This document shows, one piece after another, positions 33,263 through 44,784 of a stretch of DNA of 64,000 bases. Made by a program: the position numbers and the translations under genes. The notes beneath the pieces were generated by a model that was not told the DNA's origin, ran no database searches, and was given only the letters and a program-made list of their open reading frames with translations. Position 1 is the first letter of the stretch; each line of letters begins with the position of its first letter. Source of the stretch: Larimichthys crocea (Eukaryota; Chordata; Actinopteri; Sciaenidae); contig NC_040028.1 in the NCBI RefSeq assembly GCF_000972845.2, positions 17,978,871 through 18,042,870 of the forward strand, written 5' to 3'.

Positions 33263-36200
33263 ATGACGCAGGCCGGCGGTGTCCAGTCATGGTGCCTCGG
33301 AGTAACGCTCCAGCTGATCATAGGTGAGTGTTGATTCAACTCACCTGGAGACGCAAAAACACCGACAGGTAAAACTAGTATGACCGGCTCCGGCTCCGGC
33401 TAACGCCGGGTGTTCGTCATGACTGCAGCCGGGAGAGAGGTGAGTCTGCTCGGCCTGCACACGGCGGGTCAGCCGGGTGATTCTGGGTCGGCCTCATTCA
33501 TCCTTTGTCCTGATTTAAAGTTAAAATTTAATAAAAAATGAACAAAACTCAGGTTATGTTATTAAATACAGCCGTGAGGTCACTACACTTTAATTTGACT
33601 TTAATTTAAATACTTAAAAATACAACTTTAAACAGTATTTTGTGTCTGATTCTGCATACAAATACCTAATTAGTCATTAAACATCTTTAAAAAAACATCT
33701 ACTCTTTCATTGTGATGTGCTTTAAAACAGAAATGGACACAGACAAATAAATGATAAATAAATTTAACATATTTCCAATAAATGGACATTTAAAGTCTTC
33801 TAAAAATCTACATAGCAGTGTAGAAACTATAATATGTTCCTCTAAATTGTAGTAGAGTAGAAGTAGAGCCTATAGAGCTGCTTAAAATTGAATAGTACAA
33901 GTACCTTGAAATTATACAGTAAAAATACACAAAACTCAGGTTATGTTATTAAATACAGCCGTGAGGTCACTACACTTTAATTTGGTGTGTTTAAAGATCC
34001 TCAAACTGACGTTTAAATACTTAAAAATACAACTTTAAATAGTATTTTGTGTCTGATTCAGCATACATATACTTAATTAGTCATTAAACATCTTAAAAAT
34101 GACATCTACTCTTTGTCCATCATTGAATTTATATTTATTGTGATGTTCTTTAAAACAGAAATGGACACAGACAAATAAATGATAAATAAATTCAACATAT
34201 CTCCAATAAATGGACATTTAAAGTCTTCTAAAAATCTACATAGCAGTGTAGAAACTATAACATGTTCCTCTAAATTGTAGTAGAGTAGAAGTAGAGCCTG
34301 TAAAGCTGCTTAAAATTGAATAGTACGAGTACAAGTACCTCGAAATTATACAGTAAAAATACATCTACCCTGTCTCCCTCATTGAAGCTGTATTCCATTG
34401 TGATGGGAAATGGATACAGACGAATAAATAATAGAATAAATCTGACTTGCTTCATCTTGTGATACATTAAGCAGGGTTGGGTGTTTAAATGCTGACTAAT
34501 GTTACTCAGTAAATGGTTTCTGAATGACCAGACGAGCTGAGTGTTGTTAGTTTCAGTATCAGTTTTGAAAAGATTTAGCTCGAATAAACAGTTTAGGGTG
34601 TAAAGTCTAAAAATCTATATAGCCGTGTAAAAACTATGATTTGTTCCTCTAAACTGTAGTAAAGTAGAAGCAGGAGCCTGTAAAGCTGCTTAAAATGGAA
34701 ATACTGGAGTACAAGTACCTCGAAATTATACTTGAATATTAATTGTATTCCACTGTGATGTGCTTTAAAACTGAAATAGATGCAGACTAATGAATAAATC
34801 TGACTTTCTTCATTGGGTTGATGCATTAAGGAGAGTGGAGCATTAAAGATTACTCTGATTACTTTTAGTTTTTGGACTTTTTTCTGATCTTTGCTTCTTT
34901 TTTTGTTAAATATCGACGGCCTGACCTCTTTGGGGCCTCACACAGATGAAACCAGATGTGAGAAGTTTAAAGAGGAACTGATAATGTGACTAAACATGGA
35001 TGTTTGAGCCACAAAAAAGTTGAAGTTAATCTTTAATAATATATATTATCAGATGTTTACACATTTGATGCATAACTGTGCGTCCTCTTGTTTGCAGCTG
35101 CCGTCCTGCACCAGGGTTTCGCTACCGTCGCCCCGCCTACGACCGCCCATGCCACCGCCTCACCGCACAAGGATCCCGGCAGACCCGAAAAAATCAACTA
35201 CTTCGTCAACAACACCAAGGGTACCTGTTTAATGGCATCCATGGGCATCCAGCTCAATGTCACCTTCAGCTCCGTCTCCCAGAACAAGGTAACGCAAACA
35301 CTCCAGAAAAAAATCCAGACGCACGAGCCGGTTTGAGATGTTAAACGTTTTTTAATCGTTGGTTTTCAGACTGTGCACGGTGTCATGAACCTCAAGCCCA
35401 ATTTCACTAAGAGCTCTGGATCCTGTCACGCCACCAACGCCACCCTGCAGCTCACAACGGACGTAGAGAAGTCCAACCTCACCTTCGTCTTCTCTCTGGT
35501 AAGTTGTTCTCCCTGAATCAGCCACTAGATGGCAGCCGCAGCTCGAGGTGAGCCTGTTTTTCCTGCGGCGTCGTGACTTCTGGTGTTTTCTGTTGTTTTT
35601 CTGCAGAATACTACGTCCAGTAAGTACCACCTGAGCGAGGTGAGTCTGTCAGCAGCCTGGCCGGACATGAAAGGTGAGTGCACTTGATCCTCGTCAGTTT
35701 TTTGTTTGCTTAAAATGAGGGGGGGAAAGGTTGGCACCTCAACTGAAACTCACTGAAATAATGGAGAATAAATATAAACAGATGTGTGTTGTGTAACTCT
35801 ATAACCTCTCCACCTGTCTGTCTTTACACCGAGGTGCTTAAAAATCTACTCTGATGATGTAATCTAATACTGAAGCCCTGCAATAAATCCCGGGGTTATG
35901 AAATATTTTTTTGTTGAGGCTGTGTCTGAGCGTTCAGGGCTCGGCGGCGAGGATTGCCAACATAGCCCGAGGGGAAGTGAAATGCCATGTCGGGCTTTGT
36001 AAATCTAGTCAAGTCAGTTTCACTGAGTCATCTCACTCCCTTCAGACAAACATGAGAAAACGGTGATGGTGGGTGAAGACAAAGTGTTTTCTTCAGTCGC
36101 AGTGTGTTGAGTTCTCACGGACGCCGTAATCTGCAGACGGCGTGAAACAGTTGCGATTAAACTTAATCTGTAGACGAACTATCCAAATGTAGTTTCATCA

Positions 36201-37071
36201 AAATCATATCAGTGAATCAACTTTTAGTTTCAAGAGTTGAAATATTTAATCCACACCGGAGGAATTCACTTGTTCCAGTGGCTTTCTGATCCACACGGTG
36301 GATCAGAAATCATAAATAAACAGGTGTTGGCTTCTTGGTAGAGTGGACTCCCCACACAGCGACCCGGTTCTGACTCCGGCCTGTGGTCCACGGACGTTTT
36401 CTTGCTGTCTGTCCTCAGCGAGTTCATCCAGCCACGTCTCCATACTCCATCTGTAGCCTGGTGTAGCTCCTCCATCTTATTGGGGAGAGATCTGACGTTC
36501 CTCATGATACCAGACGGTACTCGTGGTTTGTACCGTCTTTAGATCCGGTTCTGCATCCTCGTCCTCACTTCAGCATTGATCTGTAGTCTTCCTAAAGAGA
36601 GGAACAGCTGTCTTTGAGTGTAAACAACTTTCCCTCCTCGCCTGTCTCACGTCATGTCCTTGTCTCCGTCCTCTGTCCTCTGATGCAGAGCCCGTCTCGG
36701 CCGTTAACAGCAGCCTGGACTACTTGCGAGGCACCCTGGGATACTCGTACATGTGCCGCGAGGAGCAAACTCTGAACGTGGCTCCGGATTTGTCCATCAA
36801 CATCTTCCAGGTTCAGGTGCAGCCCTTCAACGTCACGGGAGATCAGTTTGGAGCAGGTAAACTCTTCGGTCCGGTCGAATGTGATCAAATAAATCTGCTT
36901 CTCGCTCTAATTTGTCATCTCTCTCTCTCAGCTGAGGAGTGCCAGCTGGACGAAGACGACATGTTGATCCCCATCATCGTCGGAGCAGCTCTGGCGGGCC
37001 TCGTCCTCATCGTGCTCCTGGCTTACCTCATTGGCAGGAAGAGGAGCCACGCTGGTTATCAGACCATCTGA
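33263..37071 (+). CDS. lamp1: Lysosome-associated membrane protein 1, single-domain form
   Basis: Heavily glycosylated type I protein of the lysosomal limiting membrane. Coding exons: 33263-33323, 35098-35288, 35370-35498, 35607-35673, 36689-36856, 36932-37071; 251 aa. Residues 1-21 are a weakly hydrophobic signal peptide, then comes a short Pro/Thr hinge, one LAMP domain with four Cys (GTCLMASMG, GSCHATN, YMCREE, EECQLDE) and about nine N-glycosylation sequons, a membrane segment (about 217-240) and the tail RKRSHAGYQTI, identical to that of LAMP1, with the GYxxI lysosomal sorting signal. Vertebrate LAMP1 has about 400 residues and two LAMP domains; here the membrane-distal one is missing, the 1.8-kb first intron being largely filled by the right palindrome arm. 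LAMP3 was considered; the tail and synteny favour LAMP1. Confidence 0.9.
33540..34557 (-). repeat. Right arm of the lamp1 palindrome, in lamp1 intron 1
   Basis: It reads as the reverse complement of 31291-32780, starting ACAAAACTCAGGTTATG and ending TGTTGTTAGTTTCAG. It has two instead of three of the tandem units of about 420 bp. It fills more than half of the first intron of lamp1, between the signal-peptide exon and the LAMP domain. Further looser similarity to the outer left flank continues to about 34830. Confidence 0.85.
34920..35010 (+). repeat. Direct repeat flanking the palindrome, right copy
   Basis: GGCCTGACCTCTTTGGGGCC and the following AGATGAAACCAG, GTTTAAAG and GAACTGATAA words recur in the same orientation at 30663-30755. 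The two copies are outside the two inverted arms, so the palindrome is bracketed by a direct repeat of about 90 bases. It may mark the insertion or duplication that built the structure. Confidence 0.6.
36320..36425 (+). mobile_element. SINE-like fragment in lamp1 intron 4
   Basis: The words CTTGGTAGAGTGGACTCCCC and TCTGACTCCGGCCTGTGGTC recall the tRNA-derived SINE at 60675-60800, with a degraded box A and box B. The fragment is short and merges into a LINE fragment on the other strand. Confidence 0.5.
36400..36510 (-). mobile_element. LINE endonuclease fragment in lamp1 intron 4
   Basis: The minus-strand frame begins MRNVRSLPNKMEELHQATDG. NVRSLPNKMEEL is a hallmark of the first endonuclease block of another fish non-LTR retrotransposon group. 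Only about 35 codons remain, so this is a dead fragment. It is intronic and antisense to lamp1. Confidence 0.6.
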
Positions 37072-37894
37072 GGTCACCTCTTTGAGATTAACCACTTGTT
37101 TTATGAGACTTAACACTCCCCACCCCGCCGCCGCCGCCACCCTGCCCGCCTCTATCCCTCCATCCTCCATCTCCCTGCCTCTGTGTATGCTGTTCTTTGC
37201 CCTCATTAGTAACACTAGTCATTATCACATGGTGAAGGTTGACATGCTCTTTCTGAACTGACCCGCTCTCGTTTAAAAAGCAAAAAGAAAAGGGAGACTT
37301 TGTTTGGAGATTGCAACGAAAATGAGGAAAAGCTCAGCACCGGTACGTAAAGCAGGGGCTGGATGTCGATCGGAGGGTCCTCAAATTGTATCGTACTATT
37401 TATGATTTCTGTGAAAAGGAACGTTGAGGGATTATCGTGGGATTCGAGGGGAATTGCTGCTGTGGTTTCCTTCTTGTTTATCTGTTTCTGGGGGCGGCCT
37501 TAGTGGTCTCGCCCTCCGTGAGGTTTGTTATTATAAAGGGAATATTTCAGGCTGTTTAATCCACTTCAGACTAAAAGATCTGACTTTTTTTTTTAATCGC
37601 GTCTCTGCGTTTAGTGTTAATGTGCAGATTTTAGGGATCATACTAAAAGAAAAACAAGCAAACACAGTAACATGTTAGTAGTTTAAGGTGCATGTAGGGA
37701 TTCATTTCATCCACTGGAACGACGTTATTTCCGTCTATGACTCAAAAAGTTCTCAGCTCGCTTCGTACGGAGGCTTTCTTAGACCGTTTGTGTTTTGTTT
37801 TTCATTTAAAGAAATAGTCAGACATGTTGTGTGTGTGGGGGGAAAAAAAATGTGTTTTAGCGCAAAGAAAGTGTTTATACACTTTTTGTACAGA

Positions 37895-38200
37895 TTAAAG
37901 GTCCAGTGTGTGGGATTTAGTGCCACCTAGTGGCGAAGTAGCAGATTGCAACCGACTGAATACTCACCTGCTTCTCTCTTTCTCCTTCTTCCAAGCATGT
38001 AGTAAAAACTCTGGCTGTGAAATTTACAGGTCATTTCTAGATCAGCGTTTGATTTGTCTGCCCTGAGCCTACTGGGGCTCATTTTAAGGCAACGAAAATG
38101 CAAGAATTCTTATTTTCAAGTGATCAAAACATGCTAATTATTATTATATTTAATTTGTGCAAATACATACTCTTAAATCTTACACACTGGACCTTTTTAA
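37895..38200. mobile_element. TTAA-flanked MITE family B, copy in lamp1 3'UTR
   Basis: The element starts TTAAAGGTCCAGTGTGTGGG and ends CACACTGGACCTTTTTAA, giving inverted terminal repeats of about 15 bases with TTAA at both ends. This fits a piggyBac-type target. It is 306 bases long without a coding frame. Related copies are at 9513-9647 and 63568-63802, and one end-fragment near 41514. It is now part of the lamp1 transcript. Confidence 0.75.
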
Positions 38201-38928
38201 ACAAACCAGATATGTGGTCTATCTAAGTGAGCTTTAGTGATGTGCCAGGCTAGTCGTTTCCCCGTTTACACTCTTTACACTAACCTAACCTGTCTCGTGT
38301 CTGTGTTTTTACACTCGCCGTACAGACACGAGTGTTATTAATCTCATCTGGAGTTTCCCAAAGTGTCGAATTATTCCTTCAAGTGATGGTACCCACTTCT
38401 TTTTTTTGGATTCTGCTGTTACATTGTACATACACTAAACAGAACTGTTGGTTTTGGTGGATGAACTAAGCTCAGGACATCGCCGTCAGAACGTAATTAT
38501 GTCGTTGTTTTAGTCCACTGGGTACTTTTTGTTTTGTCTTACGGGTCCACTTTTGGTTTCTGAAAGGGAAAGAAAAAAAACAAAGTTGCACTACAGCCCC
38601 CGCGTTAATGATTTAAAGTGGCCAAAAAACGCTCTGGTCAGTGTTCATCAGTGCCTTCCCAGCTGTAACATAGATGGGATTTAAAGTAAAGCCAATACCG
38701 CGACAAGATGTACTCACTCACTGACACTGTGTGCCGTCACGTCGGGGACATTTTCTGCGTCTCACAAAGCCTTCATGTACTGTCACTACCATAAATATGC
38801 ATCGATGTTGTAGGAAAGTGTTTTTTTTTTTTATGTTACTTTGTTTGTCTTCCCTCATCTAAGTACCCATGTAGTGATTTAATAAGGTTTTAATGGAGTT
38901 GTTTGAACTGTTTTCTAAAGGAGAGGTC

Positions 38929-38934
38929 AATAAA
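38929..38934 (+). terminator. lamp1: lamp1 polyadenylation signal AATAAA
   Basis: This AATAAA is the first canonical one with a downstream GT-rich element after the lamp1 stop codon. It gives a 3'UTR of about 1.9 kb. Confidence 0.65.
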
Positions 38935-38950
38935 AGTGAATGAACAAAAA

Positions 38951-41341
38951 GCTGTTGGACTCCGTCCGTGTTTTGTCTTCATACATCAGCAGTCAAACCT
39001 GTTCCTGCTTGGCTCTTGTTTGTTTGGACTGCGCAGACGTGCAGGTTACAACACTGTGCAAAGAATCTGAATAAATGTTTGCGAACAGTTAAACCACACT
39101 TTGAGTTTTGATTACGTTGCTTGTCGGTCATGCAGGTTTTTGAAGGAGTCTGGACACAAAGTACGACACCTACCTGACCTAGTTTTCTCTCTCTTCAGTT
39201 TACTGTGGTTGCAGGACGTCTTCACGCCAACTGTTAAGCCAGTCACCCGGCACATTGAGCCGATTACAAGAAGTGTGTTATGTTATTCGGCTTTCAGATG
39301 AAATGCACTCTTAACCTTTACAGGTGAACTTTAATTTGAGCTTCTCTAAACATTTGAATGTCCAACTGTTCAACATTTCACATGCTGTTCTCTAACGAGT
39401 GTCTGATCCCTGAATCGACCGACAGTCTGTTTCATCGTGCTGTTTACATTTTGACATCATGAGACTGAGACGCCGCCTAACAGTTGTTTAACAGTATCTG
39501 GTCAGTGTGAGGCTTCAAACATTATGTACTCAGAGCAGAGCGTCATCAGCAGGTTGGAATAAGTCGACTTGTGAACAGTGTGAAACGTCGTCGTCAAGCT
39601 GTAATCGATGCTCAAGGATACAGGATGAATTACTGACATCTGACTTTTCTTGCAATAAATTGTTTGAGATGAATCATGAGATGATTGCACGCTTCTACTT
39701 TAATGATGTATCAGTGCAGCATGAACTTTTTGAGTAGTGTATCTACATCAGGCCTGTCTACCAGAGCCAGAAGGTGATAGGAAAGTTGGCTTGTTAATGC
39801 AGGTATCATCATAAAATGATTTAAATGAGACGTGATGATGACGACTGAAGATCAACGGGACTAAAATTAGACACAAAGCGAACACACAGACGGTCACGAT
39901 GAGACACAGAATGACTACAAAGAGATGCAAATGACTGAAACCAGACAAAAAGACTTCAGACAACGCGGCCGTGCACGGTTTCTTTTCTTTGAGTCTGGGA
40001 GAGGTCGACACGTCTGTTGTCTCATCTGTCCACGGATGCAGACTGTTTGCAGTTACACCTAGCAGCTGAGCACATGAGCGTGTTTTTGAATTTTCAAATC
40101 TTTAAAAATGTAATTCAAAATGCAAATACCAAGTGAAGCCAATGTGGAAGTGACAAAAACTGCAGTTCCTCAAACGTCCACTTGGGGCTGGCTCCAGAAG
40201 TGAGTCAGTCTCCATAAGTCCCTGGTCTCTGTAGCTAATTTCCCCGTTCATGACAACTGTACTGAGGGTGAATTTATATACAACTCACCTGTTCACATTA
40301 TATTAAGGCTTAAAGTTATGCAGGATTAAGAGCGCGGACGCTTTGACTGACAGGTAGGTGTCGTTATAGATGGTTTGTTTGAGCAACCAGGCTTCATTCG
40401 ACCTGCCTCAGGTCCACGTCTTTGCTGATACTAAGATTAGTCAGGAGGTGAAAGAAGCAGAACTACAAAGATGGCGGCACTGAGCTTCAAAACGGCTCTT
40501 CAGAAACTTGTGGGTGACGTCACGCATATGAACACCTGTCTCTTAAACAAACCCTCTGTTCTCCATCTGGAACAGCAGATCTTAACGAGCTTTTTGTCGT
40601 TTGAGACACGGTTTTAGTTCAGTGGATTTCTCTGTGACTCAGCGGTCCTAAAATGTGCAGCCACGGCTTCGGAGCTGCTGAATAAACTGTTGTTCAGACT
40701 GACAGATCATGTAACACCACTTCTCCTTACCTTTGTTTGGCAGAGGCATTTTTGAGGTCAGCTAAATCAGGAAAAAGATCCAGTGCAGTGTTAGGTTTCT
40801 GTTAACAATAAAAAGTGTGCTGAGCACAAGGCTCAGAAACTGAACTAGCAATAACAACCATTTAAAGACGATGTGTGGATCTCTGTGTTTTCTACTCTGG
40901 TAGACTGTTTTGATCCAGCTCCTTTCATATTGGGCACTGGGATGTCTTTTTTAAAATCATTTCTTGACAGTAAAAAGTGAAGACGAGGTCCTGTAAACTA
41001 GGACACACCAAATTATAAACATATAACTTTACTCCATAAAGAGAAATGCATGATTACAGATGACAGATTAAACAGTATTTACAGTGTAGACCCTCACTTC
41101 CATACCATGCAGCAAAATAACAAGACTTTAAGTGCAAGTGATTAAAAACATGACAGACTTTTTAAAAAGCGTCAGGTGTGATGATCTTCAAGAAACGTCC
41201 TGCAGGACATGAGCAAAAAGACGAGTGTAATATCTTAACTTATAACAGAAGCAACCATCAGTACGTCCGTCTGGAGAGAGCTGATTGTCCAGAGTTACTT
41301 TGTTTGACTGAATGAAGGCTGAGGGGGGAAAGTTGGAAACT
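38951..41341. other. Convergent intergenic region lamp1-grtp1
   Basis: No gene was recognised. It contains repeat family A copy 4 (40125-40560). The grtp1 3'UTR must occupy the right-hand part (from 41341 downward), but no canonical minus-strand AATAAA was found close to the stop codon. Short open frames here have no support. Confidence 0.6.
40125..40560 (-). repeat. Dispersed repeat family A, copy 4
   Basis: It is a long copy, collinear in reverse with 731-1240. It keeps the core CCACTTGGGGCTGGCTCCAG and continues through GTACTGAGGGTGAATTTATA and AAGTTATGCAGGATTAAGAG, to a GTGACGTCACGCAT end that is mirrored near 848-857 in copy 1. Confidence 0.8.
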
Positions 41342-44300
41342 TTATGGCCGTCCGGATTCTTCCTCGAGTACTCGTTGTCTGCATTTCTCTCTGAGTTTAT
41401 CGATAGTCGTCATCGACAGGCTCCCGGGTTCGGCAAAGATCTTCTGTAAAGACATAAAGAAAAAAGGAAGGAGAGGGTGAGGCGAGGTGGCTGCAATCAG
41501 TAGCTACAATGGTAGATGCTGCTAAATCCTACACACTGGAGACTGTCTTTTTGCGAGGGTTTACCGGGAATAGTTAATCAAACTGATTAGATTCTAAAAA
41601 CAAAAGTTATCCAACATTATCCCCATTTGTTTCTCTGACTTGACGTTTCTGCTCGCACCTGCATGAAGGTGTGGCAGTCCAGAGTGAAAGCTCCGCAGGT
41701 GATTTGTTTGAAGCACTCGCACACGTCAGGCAAAGAGCGAGCTCTCAGGATCTCTGGCTGGTGGTGAATGACGAGAGTCAGAGCGACACGGAAAAGAACC
41801 TTGGAGCCTTCGTAGAAAAGACAATCCCAGACCCGAAGAACCGTCTGCAAGGACAAGAGACAAGAGAAATGCTTCAACATCGTCCTTGGATTCATCGTCT
41901 GTCTCTGACGTTAAACTCAAACATCGTCGCACCTCAATTGGGAGTATGTCAATGTAGAGGCAGATGAACCAGCGTGACACCACCAGTGTCCATATGCCAG
42001 GATACTGGTCCATGAGCTGTCCCACCGCAGGAGCTTTAGCCTTCACCAGCTCCCCAAGAACCTCCTGGTCAGTCTTCAGACCCATCATGGCCGGGCTGTA
42101 GTAGTCTACAATATTCACAAAGTAGATGTGTTTTGTGACACTTGGCTTGACTTTGAAACTGGGGACTGGTTTTGTTTCTAAGGTTAAAGCTTCAGTTAGT
42201 CGAAGAAGTTAGTGAAGTTCCACAAGGCTCCGATGCTGGTCCACTACTCTTCAGTCCTTTATAATCCCACCAAGGGTCATCATGAGGAGGCACTATTAAT
42301 TTTATATATTTATATGTTATACTGATGATGCACAATTCTATATAGTCACTATTACAAATATTTTAATTGTTGCTGATGTCACATTTCAACTGCAAATAAT
42401 GAAAACAGCTGAAACAGTATTTTTTCTTTCTTTGCTAAACACAAAGATTTTGTCTTTCTTCCACTTATAAACAGAAAATATACATTATGCATCAACAAAT
42501 AATCGCTGCTGACAGAGTGATGCATCTCGAATCACTGTGAAGTGGTTTATTTTAAAATAACGACTCACCTGCTGTACATTATTCTTCTTATTATTACATG
42601 GCTACGTACAAGAGGAGTCAACGTCTTTGTCAAATCGTTACTTATGTTGTTTATTTTTAAATGATTTAATTGTGTCCAATGTGGCCCTCTAGAGTCTATA
42701 ACCAGAACTGCATCTGGTCTGTTTTACAGAAATAACAGAGTAAAAATTAATGAAGTACTTTTTATATCCATATCTTTTTTTCAATTCTGTATTTTAACAT
42801 TTGTAATCGACACACGTATAGTTTATTTAAAGCACACTGCATTAAATGTTCCATATGTACCAAATAAAGTTTTTTTTTTTGCTGACATCTGTTTATAGAG
42901 ATTAGTTTTGTTGCAGGTGTGAGGCCTGAGAAACTCACCCAACCTTTATCGATTTTACTGATAGATCAACTTTGGTGGCCTCAGGTAATTTCTGGCACAG
43001 CCATGTCCGACTTTAACCTGAGCAGAGTAACTGAAAACACCTGTGTGGCTTTGTGCACAGACCTTTTTCACGGCCGACACTTTAACTTCTCAAAGTACTA
43101 ACTAAGGTGTCACAAATAACATTCCACTCCATTCCAAAAATCTACCTGGGAGCATTCTGCTCAACAACGCGTCCATCAGCCAGAATGATTTCTCTTCATC
43201 TTTGGTGATGATGATGAGGTATCCTGCAATGAAGTTCATGCCCTGGAACAAACACAGGTGACGTGTGTGTGAGCCACAGCAATGATATATCTCCAAAAGC
43301 TCAATTAAAGATGAAGTTGTGATGACATGCTTGCATGTCTAGGGAAAACAGATTTTTTTTTACATGTAGTAAATTGACTTCTTTGGCTTAATTAGTTTAA
43401 AGAGCCAGAGGCTGTGTGAAATTAGACTTGCTGTACAAAAAGCTAACAGGGATTCGTCACGGAAAGCGCACATTTGTGGAAAAAGGAGCTTGCTAAACCT
43501 GTTCTTAAAGTAAACAGACGTTAGGTTAAGTCTTCTTCACCTGGCAGTACCCCACCGCCTTGTTATGGTGTCCGTACGCCAGCAGCACGTTGTACAGAGC
43601 CCTCTGCAGGCTCGGTTCTGCTTTGCTCTTGAAGAGGACGTTGTCGGGAAAGGTCCTGTGCATGTCTGCCAGAAAAAAGATAAACGATATGTTACTAATA
43701 ACACTTGTGAGGACTCGCTTCTGTTCAAGCGACCCAGTAAGCCATGACAGCGTGACAGTGAGTCAACAGGCCTGAAACTGAAGCAGCCGAAGGAAACTTT
43801 TACACCGCTGCTTTTCCAACTGTGACATATCAAAATGCCTCCTGTGGAAAGGCCTCATCATCTCACCTATGTGGATGGTCTCCTTCAGCTTGGCGTCGTG
43901 CTCCATGGCCAGCAGAGACTGGTAATAACCCGGGTTGCCCTCCAGTTGTTCCTGCGCGCCACTAGCTGCCATCCAGATCCTGGCACGGTGTTCGTTAGGC
44001 ACACCTTTACGCACATACCTTTTCACTTCCAAGACAAAAATTTGACTGATTACATCAGATAACCAGCACCAAAACAAAACAGTGTGTTTTTTAATGTGTG
44101 TGTTTGTACCTGTCAAGTTCTTCTCCATGTGCGGTTTCTCTTGCAGGAGCTTGGACCATCTCATCGACCTTCTGTTGAGGACGGCCACGTACTCGTTCAT
44201 CATCTCCTTGTAGGATTCAAAATCGTGGCGTCTCTCGAAGCCATAGGGGTCGATCCTGCATGTACGAAATGAATGACAGAGCACAAAGTGAAGAAAGGGA

Positions 44301-44784
44301 CTGACAGCTGGGTCACTTTTCTCCCCCACCCTTCTTTCTCTCTCCTATTCCCTGATGACAGACACTACAACAGCCTCCACTGGGTAGAGTTTCTGTAGCG
44401 GGGGGATCAAATGCCTCAGCTGCATGATTAGTACGTTTTGAATTACCTTCAGGTGGGGTTAGAAGCAAGGGGAAAAATTCAAGCTAAAAACAACCTCTGG
44501 AAATATTTTAATTTCCCCAAAAACAACTCTGAGCTGTGATATTTTACCAAACTTGACCTGATAGCAACTGTAAAATATAACTTTAAGTGCAAATCCAACG
44601 AGCTGTCGAGGACAGAAGCTGGTACTCAGGAAGGAGGAAACAATATATACAGACATAAAACAAACACAGGTAAAAGAGAGACAGCACATGAGGTCAGAGG
44701 GAACACACATCAACATGAAGCTCACCTCTCGTTGCCATTGTCATTTAAAGGTTGAGGAACATTTCCTGCCATTTCCCCTTCCAT
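41342..44784 (-). CDS. grtp1: Growth hormone-regulated TBC protein 1 (Rab GTPase-activating protein)
   Basis: TBC-domain protein predicted to speed GTP hydrolysis by a Rab GTPase; the exact Rab is not known from sequence. Minus-strand coding exons: 44784-44726, 44255-44110, 44025-43867, 43665-43541, 43242-43146, 42105-41933, 41844-41659, 41443-41342; 348 aa (human about 336), phases continuous. After an acidic start (MEGEMAGNVPQ) and RIDPYGFERR, the TBC domain starts near VRKGVPNEHRARIWM. The catalytic pair is kept: the arginine finger in IDMHRTFPDN (Arg125) and the glutamine finger in GYCQGMNF (Gln163). Later blocks SRWFICLYIDILP and VWDCLFYEGSKVLFRVAL are typical. The C-terminus ends EEESGRP. 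Convergent with lamp1, the same neighbour as on human 13q34. Confidence 0.95.
42195..42345 (+). mobile_element. Degenerate LINE reverse-transcriptase fragment in grtp1 intron 5
   Basis: Conceptual reading gives EVPQGSDAGPLLFSPL and later INFIYLYVILMMHNS, which follow the order of the RT blocks (VPQGSVLGPLLFS, then the ADDTQLY box) of fish LINEs, but with frame breaks and a lost catalytic box. It is a short dead fragment on the strand opposite to grtp1. Confidence 0.55.

Larger units (their letters stand above)
37072..38950 (+). other. lamp1: lamp1 3'UTR
   Basis: The sequence from the stop to AATAAA at 38929-38934 holds no further gene. It includes a short GCC triplet run near 37125 and a complete TTAA MITE (37895-38200). 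AATAAA is followed by a GT-rich stretch (CTCCGTCCGTGTTTTGTCTT) that fits a cleavage site near 38950. Confidence 0.7.
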
